Positions 6,601-7,253 of a stretch of 7,253 nt of DNA are shown here, in pieces. Source of the stretch: Thermoplasmatota archaeon. Its GTDB lineage: Archaea > Thermoplasmatota > Penumbrarchaeia > Penumbrarchaeales > Penumbrarchaeaceae. The notes under the pieces were generated by a model that had not been told where the DNA came from, ran no database searches, and was given only the letters and a program-made list of their open reading frames with translations. The position numbers and the translations under genes were made by a program. Where the stretch lies: assembly GCA_030591285.1 (NCBI GenBank), contig JAUVBH010000078.1, positions 1-7,253 of the forward strand, written 5' to 3'. Positions within the stretch are counted from its first letter, which is position 1; every line of letters starts with the position of its first letter.

Positions 6601-7253
6601 CCTGGAGCGATCAATAACATCAAAACGATCATGGGAGACCATGTGATCCATATCTCATGGGATGCTCCTGAGCTCAACGGTGGATACAATATCACGAGAT
6701 ACAAGATCTTCAGAGGTTACGATCCCGAATCACTTTTCTTCCATGCTGATACCACAACCGAACTGAACTATACGGATGTTGAACTTCGAAACGGCAAGGT
6801 GTACTATTATCAGATATTTGCCACCAACAAACTTGGTGATGGACCAGCAAGTGAGATCTTTTCCGAGAAACCGGGTGCGATCCCTGGGACACCAAACAGC
6901 TTCGAAGTGAGAGTTGTTGGAGGAAGGGAGATATCCATGAGCTGGAGACCTCCTGTTGTGGATGGTGGGTTCAATGTATATGAATACAATATCTTCAGGG
7001 GGCCCGCACCTGATGATATGGAATACTATGCTACGATCAACTCAAGTCTGAAATTCACTGATGAAAATGTGACCCGGGAAGCCATCTATTACTATGCGGT
7101 AAGCGCGGTCAATGAGATCGGTGAGGGAGACCCGACCAATGGTCGAGGTATCAGGGTTACGGATACAGGAGGTGGAAGCAGTTCCACAGTATCCAAACTA
7201 CTTGGCCTCTGGTGGTTGTTCACAATAATCGGGATCATCATCTCATCTCTGAT
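3568..7253 (+). CDS. Large secreted SBBP beta-propeller / fibronectin type III surface protein, C-terminally anchored (partial)
   Basis: An open frame without stops runs from ATG 3568 to the window edge (1228 residues seen). In order it shows a signal peptide (about 1-26) and an N-terminal domain (about 50-270) with ENLGQ near 55 and WRSNVPNYQEIIYENIWNGIDIVY at about 149-172, a pattern I know from proteins with SBBP repeats (DUF7948-like). Seven SBBP repeats (272 to about 729) follow, each beginning YSTYIGG or a variant. Then come five FN3 domains (about 730-1198), a Gly/Ser linker (1201-1206) and a hydrophobic segment from about 1211, cut by the edge. The mature chain is acidic and has only three cysteines. 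It is most likely an extracellular propeller head carried on an FN3 stalk and anchored in the membrane. The role may be adhesion or binding, but no ligand or enzyme site is visible. The gene probably ends soon after the window. No link to the hydrogenase genes is evident beyond adjacency. Confidence 0.9.
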   Translation, partial: MKVRGFFCLLMMVTISFLPIYSTSTAIDIQMEKTDVAPPDISISDHRVGEGVFTENLGQIDNNDILFSGETSFGAVGFGEDSIFVKMRSGKPDDANIIEHLSRKIEVDESSEVNILKFNFVECNDVVPKGREELPWQNNYFLGTDPINWRSNVPNYQEIIYENIWNGIDIVYRIKDGALKYDIILHPYSQPAHVKIEVMGHEEMDVRNGNELSIISMKDQMIGLLDTGLDVFYEDDIDEKLDTRIDLVGNTYGFEIRGRDPSRTVVIDPLVYSTYIGGISWEEGGEMDIDSSGSVYITRNTDSLDFPTTPGSYSPDFNGGEWDVYVSKLSPSGDTLEYSTYIGGSGFDIGICLTIDDSGYTYIGGATDSTDFPTTPGAYSTSLDGESTGGFVLKLGPNGDSLQYSTLIWGVNNDAIHQIDIDGSGNAYVAGLTESWDLPTTPGALDEVFNGGVSDTFLAKFDPTGTSLQYLTYIGGSGRDVPFGMSLDSSDNVYVYGELSSFDFPTTEGAFNEDYSGSGWDLFLLKMNHSGASIDYSTYIGGSKNEIARGLVVDDDGYAYIVGGTYSTNFPTVEGSFQRSLAGIRDAFVTKINVSGDKLIFSSFMGGDYDDVARDVDIDSEGYVYVVGVTASLNFPTTYFVHKHSITGPGVDAFITKLAQNGGSLRYSTYLGGKGADTGTGIACDDNSLAYIVGFTDSRDLPTTEGAFEENYTGGFYDAFVTKVNMSTRPTAPRWLKTEFGDSYVVLTWTEPEHSGGPSPYQYNVYRGTTPLGVSFYKSVEDNIINDTGLTNGEEYFYMVSAFNDMGEGGFSGKVSETPGTTPGVPTDLKAVPGNKNVSLSWTEPEDDGGFIVYSYLLHRGTQEDNLTFLNNIDFSEEYRDRQVENGVTYYYRLIALNTLGQGPISEMVNARPANSPSMPQNMEIDHGNGWVNVSWTTPHTYGGIGIWGYKLFRGTGPNEMELYMELGNDVFGYSDTDVVNGVTYYYEVYGHNELGLGRPSDQVSATPATRPGAINNIKTIMGDHVIHISWDAPELNGGYNITRYKIFRGYDPESLFFHADTTTELNYTDVELRNGKVYYYQIFATNKLGDGPASEIFSEKPGAIPGTPNSFEVRVVGGREISMSWRPPVVDGGFNVYEYNIFRGPAPDDMEYYATINSSLKFTDENVTREAIYYYAVSAVNEIGEGDPTNGRGIRVTDTGGGSSSTVSKLLGLWWLFTIIGIIISSL
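4381..5754 (+). repeat. Seven tandem SBBP (beta-propeller) repeats, about 198 bp each
   Basis: Units start at residues 272, 338, 404, 470, 536, 601 and 667 (spacing 66, 66, 66, 66, 65, 66). Every unit has Asp at offset 18 in an Asp/Gly-rich turn (as in DIDSSG, DIDGSG), and Phe or Leu at offset 34 followed by Pro (DFPTT or close variants). All end with a strand of the type DxFVxKxxxxGxxL. This matches the SBBP family. Seven units would suit a closed seven-bladed propeller. Unit 3 (YSTLIWGV) and unit 6 (FSSFMGG, with PTTYFVHKH in place of PTTPGAY) diverge most. Confidence 0.88.
5755..7161 (+). repeat. Five tandem fibronectin type III domains
   Basis: Domains begin near P730, P823, P917, P1012 and P1106, a period of 93-95 residues. 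Each has the B-strand Trp context (LTW, LSW, VSW, ISW, MSW), a Y-x-[VLI]-x-RG or FRG strand (VYRG, LHRG, LFRG, IFRG, IFRG), and the late strand pattern YYY or YFY followed by A-x-N-x-x-G-x-G. The fifth departs most before YYY (TREAIYYY instead of xNGxxYYY). FN3 arrays in secreted archaeal and bacterial proteins act as spacers or binding modules. Confidence 0.88.
7198..7253 (+). other. C-terminal membrane anchor segment (cut by window edge)
   Basis: After the linker GGGSSS and VSK, residues 1211-1228 form a hydrophobic stretch (LLGLWWLFTIIGIIISSL). It is placed as a C-terminal transmembrane helix would be, leaving the rest of the protein outside the cell. No PGF-type sorting motif is visible before it. 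The helix end and any cytoplasmic tail lie beyond the window. Confidence 0.7.

Overview
The window looks archaeal. It carries an HdrA/MvhDGA electron-bifurcating hydrogenase cluster. The genes are packed with 1-4 base overlaps and Shine-Dalgarno sites, and arginine is mostly AGG/AGA. A large secreted, C-terminally anchored protein with fibronectin type III domains follows. The surface protein's FN3 style and plain C-terminal membrane anchor suggest a Thermoplasmatota-like euryarchaeon. That placement is inference: Archaeoglobi, methanogens and other H2-using archaea carry the same hydrogenase set.

Region 1 (1-3469, all + strand) is one tight operon, entered at the 3' end of hdrA. It continues with mvhD, mvhG, mvhA and a hydrogenase maturation protease. 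The [NiFe] large subunit MvhA and the Fe-S small subunit MvhG oxidise H2. MvhD passes the electrons through its [2Fe-2S] centre to HdrA, whose flavin bifurcates them to ferredoxin and, via HdrBC (not in the window), to a heterodisulfide or similar acceptor. The M52-type protease trims the MvhA C-terminus after nickel insertion. The four complete genes here all end in TGA and are very probably translationally coupled.

Region 2 (3470-3567) is a 98-base gap. It holds no evident gene, a 6-bp inverted repeat around AT-rich sequence, and a clear ribosome binding site for the next gene. It probably contains a promoter.

Region 3 (3568-7253, + strand) is a single long open frame that runs off the right edge (1228 codons seen). 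It encodes a signal peptide, an N-terminal domain of the kind found ahead of SBBP repeats, seven very regular SBBP/beta-propeller repeats of about 66 residues, five FN3 domains of about 94 residues, a Gly/Ser linker and the start of a C-terminal membrane helix. This is a cell-surface stalk-and-head protein of unknown ligand. Nothing in the sequence ties it functionally to the hydrogenase operon.

I see no RNA gene, CRISPR array, insertion sequence or defence system. The most distinctive items are the seven-fold repeat regularity, the one-sided distribution of N-glycosylation sequons in the surface protein, and unusual cysteines in MvhA and MvhD.
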